A DNA stretch of 64,000 bases from CAZUNO01 sp964621445 [NCBI: Candidatus Hadarchaeota archaeon]. GTDB lineage: Archaea > CAYQAE01 > CAYVLA01. The notes below the pieces were generated by a model that ran no database searches, was not told where the DNA came from, and was given only the letters and a program-made list of their open reading frames with translations. A program made the translations under genes and the position numbers. The stretch lies in contig CAZUNO010000009.1 of NCBI GenBank assembly GCA_964621445.1, positions 35,263-99,262 of the forward strand. Direction: 5' to 3'. Positions 44,582-53,131 of the stretch are shown piece by piece (the first letter of the stretch is position 1; each line of letters opens with the position of its first letter).

Positions 44582-47527
44582 CTAGGCCTCCATTACCAGG
44601 CTTCCCACCTGGCTTTTGTCCTGCACACTCTGCACAACTATCACGTTCTCGGCTTCGTTTAGATCTACCTCCGATAGATAAGAAGGAGTGATAGCTATGT
44701 ACTGCTTTGAGTCCTGCTCCACGGCCGCTCTGAGTAGTCTTGTTACCTTATCCCGATTCGCGGGGTCGAGATGAACATCGTACTCATCTACCGCCCTGAA
44801 CGGGGATTTGACCTGGCGCTGTAGAGCCAGGAGGAAGGCCATGGTCGATAGGCTCTTCTCCCCGCCGCTCTGAGTCAGGGTGCTTATTGAGGTCATTTCC
44901 TTGCCCTCAAACCCCACCTTTATGTCCAGGCCCACCTCTCTAACGTCATCATTTACCAGCTCTACCCTTCCCCTTGCTCTGATATCTGACAATATCTCAT
45001 TGAAATCGTGATTGATCTCCTCCAGGTGCTCTTCCATTATTTCCCGCCACTTGGCGAGCCCCCGCCTCAGCTCAACCTGCATCTCCTCCCTTTTCTCGAT
45101 GATCTTCTGGAGGCTCTCCTTCAGCTCCTTGAAGTCCTTAAGATATGTCCTGTAGACGCCCTCGATATCATCTGGGACATCGGAAAGCTCTCCCAGTGAC
45201 CCCCTGACGCTGCTCATCTCCTTCTCGAGTTCCCGGAGGGAACCCGGGGATTTGATTCTGGGTGATAGCTCCTCGGCCTGCCCAATTAGGTCCTGAAGGC
45301 CGGTTTGTTGACTGGCAATCTCCTCCTTCAGGTTCTCGACCTCTGATTTAGTCGAGCTTATCCTCTCGGAAAGCAGGATTCTCTTGCTCTTGAGATCATA
45401 ATAGGATTCGAGTTGTTTCTCGAGGTCCTTTTTGGCCCTTTCAAACTTCTGTTCGCTTTCCTCAAGACCTGCAGACGCTCGATCTACGGCCTCCCTGGCC
45501 GAATTAAGTTCCTCCTCCAGCTGGCCCAGGAGCCGATCCTTCTCCTTAAGTTCTCTCTCCCTCAGCTCGACAATGGCACCGGAAGAAATTCTGATTCGTT
45601 CGGCCTCTCGCTCCATAATGGCCTCGGATGAGATATGTTCCAGGCTCGCTAGCTCCCTTTTTGAGCCCACGGAAATCAATCTCCGTATCAGATTACCGAT
45701 TTTATTCTCCCGATCCGATTGGATGTCATCCAGTTCTCGGGAGAGGTCTCGTACCTCCCGTTTTAAACGGGAGTGCTCCTCCCGCAAGGACTCCATCTCC
45801 TCCCGGATCTTCAGGAGCTCCCCGCCCTTAGTCCAGCTCTCGCCGGTTATCATTCCTTTCATCAAACCGACGTAATCACCATCTGGATTAACCACCGGGA
45901 CCCCCAGGGATTCGGAAAGGCCCTTATGATCAACATCCCCGTCAACTAGCACCACATCCCCGGCTGATTTTCTAAGCAGCGCGCGCACTTGGTCAGGAGC
46001 ATCGATGCTGTCAACGACCCAGTCGATGACTCCTTTCTCCTTGGGCAGGTATCTCTCGTCAAGTAGAACCAGGGCGGAATTAGGAACCAGGTAAACGGAG
46101 GCGTCAACTCCCCTGTCCCGCAAGAAGCGAACCACCCTTCTCTTGTCGCTCTCGGTGGTGGTTACGAAGGAACGCAGTACACGTTCGCCAAAAAGGGTGC
46201 GAATAACGTGAAATTCAAGGTCATTTGACTCAATTACCGAGTATATGGGGCCGAAAACGGGACCGTCCAAATTTTCGAGGGACTCCACCTCCTGGCCAGC
46301 GGCCTCCAATTTTTCACCAAATGGATGTTCAAGCTCTCCTTTCAGGGAGCCCATCTCCCTTTCCAGCTCCTTCATCCTCTCCTTCTTGATTGCCATATCA
46401 TGTTTCAGATCCAAGGCTCGGTCATCGCTAACCATCCCCATTATGCTTTGTCTCAGATCCGAGAACTGGTCATCCAGGTCGGCCTCTAACTGTTCCTCCC
46501 CTGAACCTCTTCTCAGATCTTCCAGCCTCTCCGAGGCTTCCCTTACCTTCTCCCTGTTACGTTCCAGGGATTGATGGAGTCGATCACGGCCGGATCTTTC
46601 CTCCTCCAATCTCTCTTCCAGCATTTTCCTTCGGCTGGCGGCTCGGGCAAAATGATCCGAGGCCTCAACTAGGGAACCCTTGACCTGGTCCAGGGAGCGC
46701 CATGCGCCCTTAACTCTGGAAAGCCGATCATCCATCCTCCGACCCAGCTCCTCCATCTGGGCCCGCAGTCTGTTAAGCTCCCGGTCTCTCTCGCGTTTCC
46801 TGGTTTTTAGCTTCTTGAGCTCATTTTCGTTCTCGACAACCTTGGCCCACAGCGCCTCCGCGTTAAGGTCCTCGAGCCTATCCTCCAGCTTTCGCTTTCT
46901 TTGATATCTCTCATACAGTCTCTCCCACTCGGTCACTCTACGGCTCGAACCGTCTAGGACCCTCCTGGTTTCGCGTTCCTCGTTCAAAAGGGTCTCCAGG
47001 TCATCCCTGGCCTCGAGGAGATCCTGTCGGTAGGACTGGAACTCGATTACCTCCTCAAGCATTCCAAGTTTTTCCCTGCCCGAAAGGAGGCTGAATTCCT
47101 CTACCATGTCCTGTTGCATTATTATGAGCATGTTGTCCGGATTTATGCCCTGTTTCTGGATTAGCTCGGTTAGCTCCGACTTGGTGGAGGGTACTCCATC
47201 TATCTTGATCGGGTACGACCCTGATCTCTTTAGGGTCCTCTCCAGGACCACCTCGTCCTTGTCATAATCAGGGAAGGGCCGAGAGCCATCATTCTCCTGA
47301 TTGTCAAGGGTGAGACTAATGACGGACCCATCACATCCCCATCTGATCAGGTCGGATAGCTTATGACCTCGCTCCGTCTTAGATAGGCCGAGGGCCAGGG
47401 CTACCGCAACCAACAGGGTTGACTTGCCCGACCCGTTGGGCCCGCAGATAAAATTCACTCCTGATGAAAAGGGAATATCCGCACTCACGTAGGACATGAA
47501 ATTTCTTAAACTGAGTTTCTTTATCAT
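44582..47527 (-). CDS. SMC-family ATPase resembling Smc5/6
   Basis: 981-residue SMC protein. N-terminal head: LRNFMSY, Walker A GPNGSGKST (about 30-38), NPDNMLIIMQQDMVEEFS. Coiled coil about 165-425, hinge about 425-565 (GPVFGPIYSVIESND ... DYVGLMKGMITG), second coil to about 870. C-terminal head: signature SGGEKSLSTMAFLLAL, Walker B and following SPFRAVDEYDVHLDPANR, then YIAITPSYLSEV. The NFM-x-Y/H start, Q-Q-D-M in the head, SPFR-x-(L/V)-DE-(F/Y)-DV and the ITP motif are what I associate with Smc6 (SPFRCLDEFDVYMD, LLTPQ), whereas canonical SMC reads PFC-x-LDEVDA-x-LD. It should act with the two downstream partners in chromosome organisation or repair. Confidence 0.88.
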   Translation of the reverse strand: MIKKLSLRNFMSYVSADIPFSSGVNFICGPNGSGKSTLLVAVALALGLSKTERGHKLSDLIRWGCDGSVISLTLDNQENDGSRPFPDYDKDEVVLERTLKRSGSYPIKIDGVPSTKSELTELIQKQGINPDNMLIIMQQDMVEEFSLLSGREKLGMLEEVIEFQSYRQDLLEARDDLETLLNEERETRRVLDGSSRRVTEWERLYERYQRKRKLEDRLEDLNAEALWAKVVENENELKKLKTRKRERDRELNRLRAQMEELGRRMDDRLSRVKGAWRSLDQVKGSLVEASDHFARAASRRKMLEERLEEERSGRDRLHQSLERNREKVREASERLEDLRRGSGEEQLEADLDDQFSDLRQSIMGMVSDDRALDLKHDMAIKKERMKELEREMGSLKGELEHPFGEKLEAAGQEVESLENLDGPVFGPIYSVIESNDLEFHVIRTLFGERVLRSFVTTTESDKRRVVRFLRDRGVDASVYLVPNSALVLLDERYLPKEKGVIDWVVDSIDAPDQVRALLRKSAGDVVLVDGDVDHKGLSESLGVPVVNPDGDYVGLMKGMITGESWTKGGELLKIREEMESLREEHSRLKREVRDLSRELDDIQSDRENKIGNLIRRLISVGSKRELASLEHISSEAIMEREAERIRISSGAIVELRERELKEKDRLLGQLEEELNSAREAVDRASAGLEESEQKFERAKKDLEKQLESYYDLKSKRILLSERISSTKSEVENLKEEIASQQTGLQDLIGQAEELSPRIKSPGSLRELEKEMSSVRGSLGELSDVPDDIEGVYRTYLKDFKELKESLQKIIEKREEMQVELRRGLAKWREIMEEHLEEINHDFNEILSDIRARGRVELVNDDVREVGLDIKVGFEGKEMTSISTLTQSGGEKSLSTMAFLLALQRQVKSPFRAVDEYDVHLDPANRDKVTRLLRAAVEQDSKQYIAITPSYLSEVDLNEAENVIVVQSVQDKSQVGSLVMEA

Positions 47528-47720
47528 TCTCCGTGTCCCGTGATTATCGGTGGTCTGCTGAACTTACAAATATTCCCTTATGGCACCCTGCGATGCGTAT
47601 TCCCGGGTAAAACGGCACCAGGTCCAGCTCTTGACAATCTTTTCAGAATGCAATATCATGAACGTCGCCAGCAAAATACTGGACCACATTTATTATTCCT
47701 CATATCTTCCCAGAATCCTA

Positions 47721-48110
47721 ATGTCAAGAACTCCATCGCCGGAGCAGGTGATCGAAAAATTCGCCAGAGGATACCGACGGGGAGATTACTCCGGTATCTA
47801 CAACCTTTATTCAAAACGGAGCGATATCAAGAAAAAGTTCAGCAAGCAGGCATACAGCTCCAAGATGAGAACCACCGCTAAACGAACCCAGATGGAGATT
47901 GAGGAATCCCATGTGGCTGGATCCCAGGTCTCTGGTGGTAAAGCTCGGGTAACTCTGGTCAGCAAGACCAAAAGCATAGTTGGTGAATGGCACATGGAGG
48001 AACAGTTCACCCTGGTACAGGAAGACGGAAGCTGGAGGATCCTTGAAATGAAAAAGGTAAGGCAGTGGCCCGTCGGAGAAAGAGGAACGGCCACCAAGGG
48101 AAGGATGTGA
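47721..48110 (+). CDS. DUF4878/NTF2-like small protein
   Basis: 129 residues from the ATG at 47721, about 29 bp after a TTTATTATT box, so probably leaderless; the open frame extends back to 47580 without coding-like sequence. Pattern fits an NTF2-like or DUF4878 cone: an N-terminal helix pair (SPEQVIEKFARGYRRGDYSGIY) followed by curved strands (RVTLVSKTKSIVGEWHM, FTLVQEDGSWRILEM). No signal peptide. It overlaps nothing and precedes adkA by 4 bp. Confidence 0.65.
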   Translation: MSRTPSPEQVIEKFARGYRRGDYSGIYNLYSKRSDIKKKFSKQAYSSKMRTTAKRTQMEIEESHVAGSQVSGGKARVTLVSKTKSIVGEWHMEEQFTLVQEDGSWRILEMKKVRQWPVGERGTATKGRM

Positions 48111-48114
48111 TAAC

Positions 48115-48672
48115 TTGGCAGAGGTATACTTCGTGGCAGGACTATCAGGAGTTGGAAAATCCTCCGTCGTCAATTACGCCCTGAATAGAATTGAGGGCGT
48201 GGAGAGGGTGAACTTTGGAGATGCCATCATGCAGGAGGCCCTGGACCAGGGGCTTGTCGAGAACCGTGACGAACTTCGGCTGCTCGGCACATCGGTTCAG
48301 AGGGGATTACAGGCCAAGGCGGCCAAGAAGATCGGGAAAATGGAGGGACGGGTAATCGTTGACACCCACCTCACCATACCAACCCCCGATGGCTATGTAC
48401 CGGGTGTTCCCATAGATATCCTGGCCGAGTTGAACCCCAAAAAGATAGTCATACTTGAGGCTGACCCTGGCGACATACTCAAGAGAAGAATATTGGACAA
48501 GGGCAGAGAAAGGGTCGACGAGACCCTGGAAGAGATCGAGGAACACTTCGATTTCGATCGTGCCGCAGCCATATCCATGGCCATCCAGGTTGGGTCACCG
48601 GTGAAAATCATAAGAAATGACATCATAAAGGAGGCCGGGGAGGAGCTTCTCGAACTTCTGAAGAGGGGATAA
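48115..48672 (+). CDS. adkA: Archaeal-type adenylate kinase
   Basis: Makes two ADP from AMP and ATP. The 185-residue chain is of the archaeal AdkA type, distinct from bacterial Adk: Walker A GLSGVGKSS (residues 9-17), VNFGDAIMQEA for AMP binding, VIVDTHLTIPTPDGYVPG and the lid-like RRILDKGRERVDE. The TTG start at 48115 follows GGAAGG. The neighbouring gene upstream ends 4 bp away, so co-transcription is likely. Confidence 0.95.
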   Translation: MAEVYFVAGLSGVGKSSVVNYALNRIEGVERVNFGDAIMQEALDQGLVENRDELRLLGTSVQRGLQAKAAKKIGKMEGRVIVDTHLTIPTPDGYVPGVPIDILAELNPKKIVILEADPGDILKRRILDKGRERVDETLEEIEEHFDFDRAAAISMAIQVGSPVKIIRNDIIKEAGEELLELLKRG

Positions 48673-48779
48673 TCCCCCACGTCCCATAAAATGTTCTGAA
48701 ACCTTCACCAAATCTTTTTAAGCATCCGATGCTATCATCCTGACATCGGGGACACCTCAAGAGGGGTGTTGAGTTACAG

Positions 48780-48962
48780 ATGTTAGTATCAAGAATTGCA
48801 ATTAGCGAGGAATCGATAGTTGACGCCGTAGAGAATCTGAGGGTGTCAAGAGAAGGCATCTATCATATAGACGTCGACTCCCTACTGAAAGGAACGCCAC
48901 TTGTCATGAGAGCCGAGAACGGCGTATACTTCATCGGGTCCCGCCAGCCAAAGGATATATAG
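48780..48962 (+). CDS. Small conserved-looking protein, 60 residues
   Basis: Starts at the ATG at 48780, with GGGGTG about 10 bases upstream in a leader that can form a 5 bp hairpin (ACACC/GGTGT, 48752-48769); a TTTTTAAG box at about 48715-48722 is the likely promoter. The product is an alpha/beta peptide (ESIVDAVENLRVSREGIYHI, then strands) ending GSRQPKDI. Own promoter and leader support a real gene; function unknown. Confidence 0.6.
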   Translation: MLVSRIAISEESIVDAVENLRVSREGIYHIDVDSLLKGTPLVMRAENGVYFIGSRQPKDI

Positions 48963-49033
48963 AAAGGAATCAAAGTTTGCCCGTAGATACCTTTTAATGG
49001 ATAGATAGTCCAATTACCTCTGGGAAGAGAGTC

Positions 49034-49297
49034 ATGGGTGATTCATCGGCAATAAGGGAAGCAAGAACACATCTGGAGCGCGCGCTTGACCTACTTAGTA
49101 CAAATGACCAGCCTGAAGCAGTGCTCCAGCTACAGATGGTTAGGGATAACCTGGAATCGATCTCGGGGCCTCCTCCCAAGGAAGAGGTCCATAAGAATCA
49201 CGACTGGCTTGTCATCGATCCCTATAGGGCCCAATGCCGCATATGCGGGAGATCAAAGCCCCTGGAAGTCGAGGAGCGCATGATCCCGACCCCCTAG
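49034..49297 (+). CDS. Small helical protein with one CxxC knuckle
   Basis: 87 residues. The first 45 form an amphipathic helical pair (AIREARTHLERALDLL, EAVLQLQMVRDNLESI), and the end has a single CRICG knuckle preceded by NHDWLVIDPY, so a metal site would need a partner or histidines. GGAAGAGAG precedes the ATG. Unknown function. The 49298-49537 stretch after it shows no gene. Confidence 0.6.
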   Translation: MGDSSAIREARTHLERALDLLSTNDQPEAVLQLQMVRDNLESISGPPPKEEVHKNHDWLVIDPYRAQCRICGRSKPLEVEERMIPTP

Positions 49298-49558
49298 GGT
49301 GATCCTGTCTTTTCACATCCCTGATAAAATTACTTCAATGCTACTTTTCTATAATCCCCCTAGAACGGATTTAAGGGTCATTGGTCAACCTGGAATAGTA
49401 CAATGATCATGAACCTCCCGACCATCCTGAAATAATCGCAACCAGATCTGGAGATCAATTCCTTAGTTTTATTGGAAATAAAGCAGGTAATTAGGAATTG
49501 AAGCCGGCAATCATAGATTTACCCTGAATTTCCTTCATTGCCGGGTCAGAGGAATGGT

Positions 49559-49861
49559 ATGCTGCTATTGACCAACCAGGTGGATCCCTTCGGTGCGCTG
49601 CTCATGGTGGGGGCGGGCCTTTCGGCCGTAGCGTTAGTTCTATCCATACGGCTCAACCGCATAACCGATTCCTCAAGTCCCTGGAGCACCATATCCACTA
49701 GCATATCGGTGCTCATGGCGGTGATCATTGTCGACCTACTCCTGCTGGCCACAAATTCGCTGAGGACTAACTATTCTGCAGTTCTTCTGGTTCTGGTTTC
49801 AGTCACTCTTGCCCTTTACTACCAGGGAATCCGAAAGCTCCAAAGATTGAGGACGGGATGA
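49559..49861 (+). CDS. Three-helix membrane protein coupled to KaiC-like gene
   Basis: 100 residues from the ATG at 49559 (AGAGGA just upstream; the frame opens at TTG 49538). Three hydrophobic helices with short polar ends. The stop overlaps the ATG of the next gene in an ATGA, a sign of coupled translation, so the two products probably work together in the membrane. Confidence 0.65.
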   Translation: MLLLTNQVDPFGALLMVGAGLSAVALVLSIRLNRITDSSSPWSTISTSISVLMAVIIVDLLLLATNSLRTNYSAVLLVLVSVTLALYYQGIRKLQRLRTG

Positions 49862-51384
49862 ACCACATGGAAACTTATCTCCCCATCATAGGCATTGGCT
49901 TCCTATTCACCCTGGCATTCTCGATTTGGGTCCTCTACAAGACCAATCAGCTTATTCGGAAGAAGACGACCATCAGGGCCTGGAGACTCAAGTTATTTGC
50001 ACTGCTCCAGTTCGCACATCTGTCCATTCTCACTATGTCCCTCATACACCCAAATACCCCAACGGGAACTATGGTCCTAAACGCACTTTTTTCAATCCTT
50101 GTACCATCCTCGGCCATTCTCACCCTTCAATCCCTACTGCATCTATTCAATGATGAGGTCAGTGATGTAGAGAATATCGAATGGTCACTGCTGGGAAAGA
50201 GGATTGGGGCGTGTAAGTTTTTCTGCTTAATAACCAGAAAGGTCGTCAGTCTCACCAAACCGGCCCTGGGCCTGGAGATGATACGGTCCATCCACTCCGA
50301 ACTTGCCGGTTCATATCCCTCATTGAGAACGCTGTCCATAGACCAGGACGGTTCAGTTACCTGGAATTCCTCCCATGCACAGGATTCCGATGCAGGACGA
50401 GCCATCTATTCATTTTCCCTCTTTCTTAACTCCATCTATCGGTCCTACGGGAAGGTCCTGGGCAGGGATGCAGAAAGTAGATTGAAGGACGCTCTTCAAC
50501 CCATAATCGAGGATGTGCAGGTATCCCCGGAAAGCAAGGATCGCATCCTTTCCTCCCTTTTCGGCGGTCTTTTCTCCGAGAAAGCGGCGACTGGTACCGC
50601 CCTGGACAACTTGCTCGCAGGAGGACTGAACAGAGGCACAATCAACCTCCTTGTTGCACGGCCGCATGAGGCGAGAAATAGCTTCCAGACCAGCTTCCTA
50701 GTCCAGGGAATCCTCTCCGGTGAGAGAACTCTCTACGTAACTTCAACCCGACCCCCGAATCAAATAAGGGAAAATTATAGGGAACTGATAGGGAAAACCG
50801 GCGACGCTCTTCACATAGTAGATTGCCATAGCTTCCTGGCCGGCAAGACGGAGGAGTACAAGGCCTTTGAAAATGAAAATATCATTCAATGCCCCAACTT
50901 CGAGCTGGTGAACTATGCCATATCCGAAGCGCTTCCGGAATCCAGCACCCGCCACGGCAGGGCTTTGCTGGACATTCTGCCATCATGGATTATGGTATCT
51001 AAGGACCGTTCCATGGAATCCATCATCAGCAGCATTGCCTCGATGGCAGAGGAGTTCAGGAAGAAGGGCATCGTCTCGGTCTTCCTACTAGATCCCTCCC
51101 TGCTGGAAAAGAAGGACCAGTCCTTATTGTCCGAATTGGTCGATGCCAGCATCGAGTTAAAGGAGAGAAACGATCAACTCGAAATTCGCATACCCAAGGG
51201 TGCCCCAAGAAATAGCCGCAGGTCAAAAGTTTCCATCCAGAAGTGGACAACGGAAACCATCTCTCATCTGGTCAGGTCGGGGGGAAGTAAGATCGATTTC
51301 CGTTCACGAAGTCCCCGAATTAGCGGAGGCCATGAAGCGGCCCTGTCATCGACTGATGCAGGGACAAAGACCTGCCAGGTATAG
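49858..51384 (+). CDS. Membrane protein with degenerate KaiC/RecA-like domain
   Basis: 508 residues. Three N-terminal helices (about 5-30, 42-62, 68-95), a linker domain of about 120 residues (LEMIRSIHSELAGSYPSLRTLS and onward), then from about 240 a KaiC/RecA-like domain: GTALDNLLAGGLNRGTINLLV, GERTLYVTSTRPPNQIRE. Where Walker A (G-x-x-GxGKT) should be it reads ARPHEARNSF, so ATP binding is probably lost. The C terminus is basic and disordered. It resembles membrane sensor proteins of archaea that use KaiC-like domains, but I cannot assign a function. Confidence 0.7.
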   Translation: MNHMETYLPIIGIGFLFTLAFSIWVLYKTNQLIRKKTTIRAWRLKLFALLQFAHLSILTMSLIHPNTPTGTMVLNALFSILVPSSAILTLQSLLHLFNDEVSDVENIEWSLLGKRIGACKFFCLITRKVVSLTKPALGLEMIRSIHSELAGSYPSLRTLSIDQDGSVTWNSSHAQDSDAGRAIYSFSLFLNSIYRSYGKVLGRDAESRLKDALQPIIEDVQVSPESKDRILSSLFGGLFSEKAATGTALDNLLAGGLNRGTINLLVARPHEARNSFQTSFLVQGILSGERTLYVTSTRPPNQIRENYRELIGKTGDALHIVDCHSFLAGKTEEYKAFENENIIQCPNFELVNYAISEALPESSTRHGRALLDILPSWIMVSKDRSMESIISSIASMAEEFRKKGIVSVFLLDPSLLEKKDQSLLSELVDASIELKERNDQLEIRIPKGAPRNSRRSKVSIQKWTTETISHLVRSGGSKIDFRSRSPRISGGHEAALSSTDAGTKTCQV

Positions 51385-51386
51385 GA

Positions 51387-52037
51387 TTATTTCTCCACCA
51401 AGGCGATGGCCCTGATCCAGGAGGAGTCTATGCCGTTAAGGTATATTGGCAAACCTATGTATAGGAACCTCTCCGTGTCCAGCTTCTCCAGGTTCTTTAG
51501 ACCCTCTATTATGGGGATGTCATTTAGGAGGAATGTCTCATGACTGGCCATGGAACCCGGTGCCTCAAGTCCCACTCCCTGTATACCAATCATTTTGACA
51601 CCCCTTTCCTGGAGAAATTCCGCGGCTCCAGGAGATATATAGGGTGCATCTTCCCCCTCCCTCGAGCTCCACATGAGGACAATATCCCCGGCCCGGACCT
51701 CCTGAAGGTGATTGGGTTCTATGGGCCGTGACCCATCCTCGGAGGGAGGAATGTCATCAAATCTGAGAAGGATGGCCTTCCCAATGAAGGTTCGTATTGG
51801 AAGGTCGGAAAGGCATTTCCCAGCGTCCGGATGATGGCTCGGGCCCTCTACGTGGGTTCCAATATGGCTCTCCGTCTCCACCCAGTTCATTAGCATCTTG
51901 TCCGGTTCAAAGATGAACTCCCTGATTTCCAGACATCTCGATTCCGAACCGTGGACATACTCTCCGTTCACCTTTAGTATACCGGGTTTCATTTCCTGGG
52001 ATAGGTCAACGATTTCGTACATATCAAGATCAACCAT
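51387..52037 (-). CDS. Cyclase-family (kynurenine-formamidase-like) metal hydrolase
   Basis: 216 residues of the cyclase/KynB-like family. The metal motif ESHIGTHVEGPSH (HxGTHxE type) is at about residues 56-68, and later DIVLMWSSREGE, MIGIQGVGLEAP and the ETFLLNDIPIIEGL segment follow as in the family. Possible activities include amide, lactone or formyl hydrolysis. It converges with the KaiC-like gene with a 2 bp gap. Confidence 0.88.
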   Translation of the reverse strand: MVDLDMYEIVDLSQEMKPGILKVNGEYVHGSESRCLEIREFIFEPDKMLMNWVETESHIGTHVEGPSHHPDAGKCLSDLPIRTFIGKAILLRFDDIPPSEDGSRPIEPNHLQEVRAGDIVLMWSSREGEDAPYISPGAAEFLQERGVKMIGIQGVGLEAPGSMASHETFLLNDIPIIEGLKNLEKLDTERFLYIGLPIYLNGIDSSWIRAIALVEK

Positions 52038-52181
52038 TACAATCGATTGGATTATCAGGGGATATATGAAAACTATGATGTCCTGGTTGATTGTTTATCA
52101 GGATGGAAAGCATTTTTCAGAAATAGCACACACCAGCTCAAGTCCCGCGGTAGCTCAACTTGGCAGAGCGGACGGCTGTAG

Positions 52182-52200
52182 ACCCATGTCCGTGATAGCC
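52182..52200 (+). other. tRNA-Tyr intron 1, canonical 37/38
   Basis: The bulge-helix-bulge is complete: central helix CTGT (52176-52179) with ATAG (52195-52198); 3-base bulges 52180-52182 and 52199-52201, each cut after its second base, giving exactly this interval. Confidence 0.88.
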
Positions 52201-52206
52201 ACCGTC

Positions 52207-52232
52207 AGGCGTGGGGTCCCCATGCCCGGTAT
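52207..52232 (+). other. tRNA-Tyr intron 2, non-canonical 43/44
   Basis: Central helix ACCG (52201-52204) with CGGT (52227-52230); bulges TCA (52205-52207) and ATA (52231-52233); a 7-8 bp hairpin inside the intron (GGCGTGG with CCATGCC, one G-T). The outer helix pairs 52195-52200, which belong to intron 1, with 52234-52239. So intron 2 is probably cut first. Confidence 0.82.
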
Positions 52233-52329
52233 AGGTTGTGAGTTCAAATCTCACCCGCGGGACCATCTGATTTTTACTATAGGTAAAAATGCTTAAGAGA
52301 GTGAAGCCCCCCAAAAATGGGTCTCCGAA

Positions 52330-52560
52330 TTGAAAGAGGGAATAGTTAGGGGTTTGAGCATTGGAACGGGAGCAATAGTTCTAGTGGCCATAGTGCTAAT
52401 CGTGGGCCTCATGGTCCTGAAGCTGGTATGGGCCTGGGTAGTTCCCGACATGTTTCCAGGGGCGGTGGAAAAAGGTCTCATTGCCGGGGAAATCTCCTGG
52501 TGGACCAGCCTCAAACTTGCCATAGTGCTGGCCGTATTATCCATTTTTCTACGGACGTGA
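52330..52560 (+). CDS. Small two-helix membrane protein
   Basis: 76 residues starting with TTG at 52330. Two hydrophobic helices (about 12-36 and 57-74) joined by a short loop containing PGAVEKG. No family recognised. It lies between tRNA-Tyr and the macro-domain gene on the same strand. Confidence 0.6.
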   Translation: MKEGIVRGLSIGTGAIVLVAIVLIVGLMVLKLVWAWVVPDMFPGAVEKGLIAGEISWWTSLKLAIVLAVLSIFLRT

Positions 52561-52597
52561 TTCCGGAGGTTAACCTCATTGAAGGAGATGGGAAAAA

Positions 52598-53128
52598 ATG
52601 AATAGGAAAATCCACCAGACCGACCTGGAACTGATTCAAGGCGACATAACCCAAGCGGATATGGAGGCCATAGTTAACGCGGCAAACTCATCGCTTACGA
52701 TGGGAGGCGGCGTGGCCGGCGCCATCAGGAGGAAGGGTGGACCCAGCATACAGAGGGAATGCGACGAGATCGGCGGTACCCATGTTGGTGGAGCGGTCTT
52801 AACCACTGGAGGCCGGTTAAGGGCCGATTATGTTATACATGCAGTGGGGCCTAGAATGGGAGAGGGAAGAGAGGACCAGAAGCTCGGTGATGCAACCCGT
52901 AATTCCCTGAAACTTGCTGAGGAGAAGGGCATCAAGAGCATAGCGTTTCCGGCCATATCCACCGGAATATTCGGCTTTCCCCTTGACATATGCGCAAAGG
53001 TCATGCTATCCACGACCCTGGATTACCTCAAGGATAACTCCCGCCTGTCGAGAGTCGTCTTCTACCTTTATGACCAGGAAGCGTTAAGGATTTTTAAGGA
53101 GGAACTCAACTCCCAGCTCGGGGAATGA
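52598..53128 (+). CDS. Macro-domain ADP-ribose-binding protein
   Basis: 176-residue single macro domain that binds or hydrolyses ADP-ribose derivatives. Motifs: ELIQGDITQADMEAIVNAAN, GGGVAGAIRRKGG, YVIHAVGP and the phosphate loop AISTGIFGFPLD. AAGGAG with good spacing precedes the ATG. No ADP-ribosyltransferase partner is visible nearby. Confidence 0.94.
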   Translation: MNRKIHQTDLELIQGDITQADMEAIVNAANSSLTMGGGVAGAIRRKGGPSIQRECDEIGGTHVGGAVLTTGGRLRADYVIHAVGPRMGEGREDQKLGDATRNSLKLAEEKGIKSIAFPAISTGIFGFPLDICAKVMLSTTLDYLKDNSRLSRVVFYLYDQEALRIFKEELNSQLGE

Positions 53129-53131
53129 TGT

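Larger units (their letters stand above)
52144..52262 (+). tRNA. tRNA-Tyr(GTA) with two introns
   Basis: Acceptor CCCGCGG (52144-52150) pairs with CCGCGGG (52255-52261); discriminator A at 52262, then CCA is encoded (52263-52265). D stem GCTC/GAGC, T stem GTGAG/CTCAC around TTCAAAT. Anticodon stem GACGG/CCGTC encloses CTGTAGA once the first intron is removed; C1-G72 and A73 are archaeal tyrosine identity marks. Two insertions: 52182-52200 (19 bases, position 37/38) and 52207-52232 (26 bases, position 43/44). Removing both leaves 74 bases with a 5-base variable loop (AGGTT). Confidence 0.95.

Noticed and set aside
52207-52232. Long variable arm making a class II tRNA
   Set aside because: Archaeal tRNA-Tyr has a short variable loop, and a complete bulge-helix-bulge fits an intron that leaves exactly five bases.
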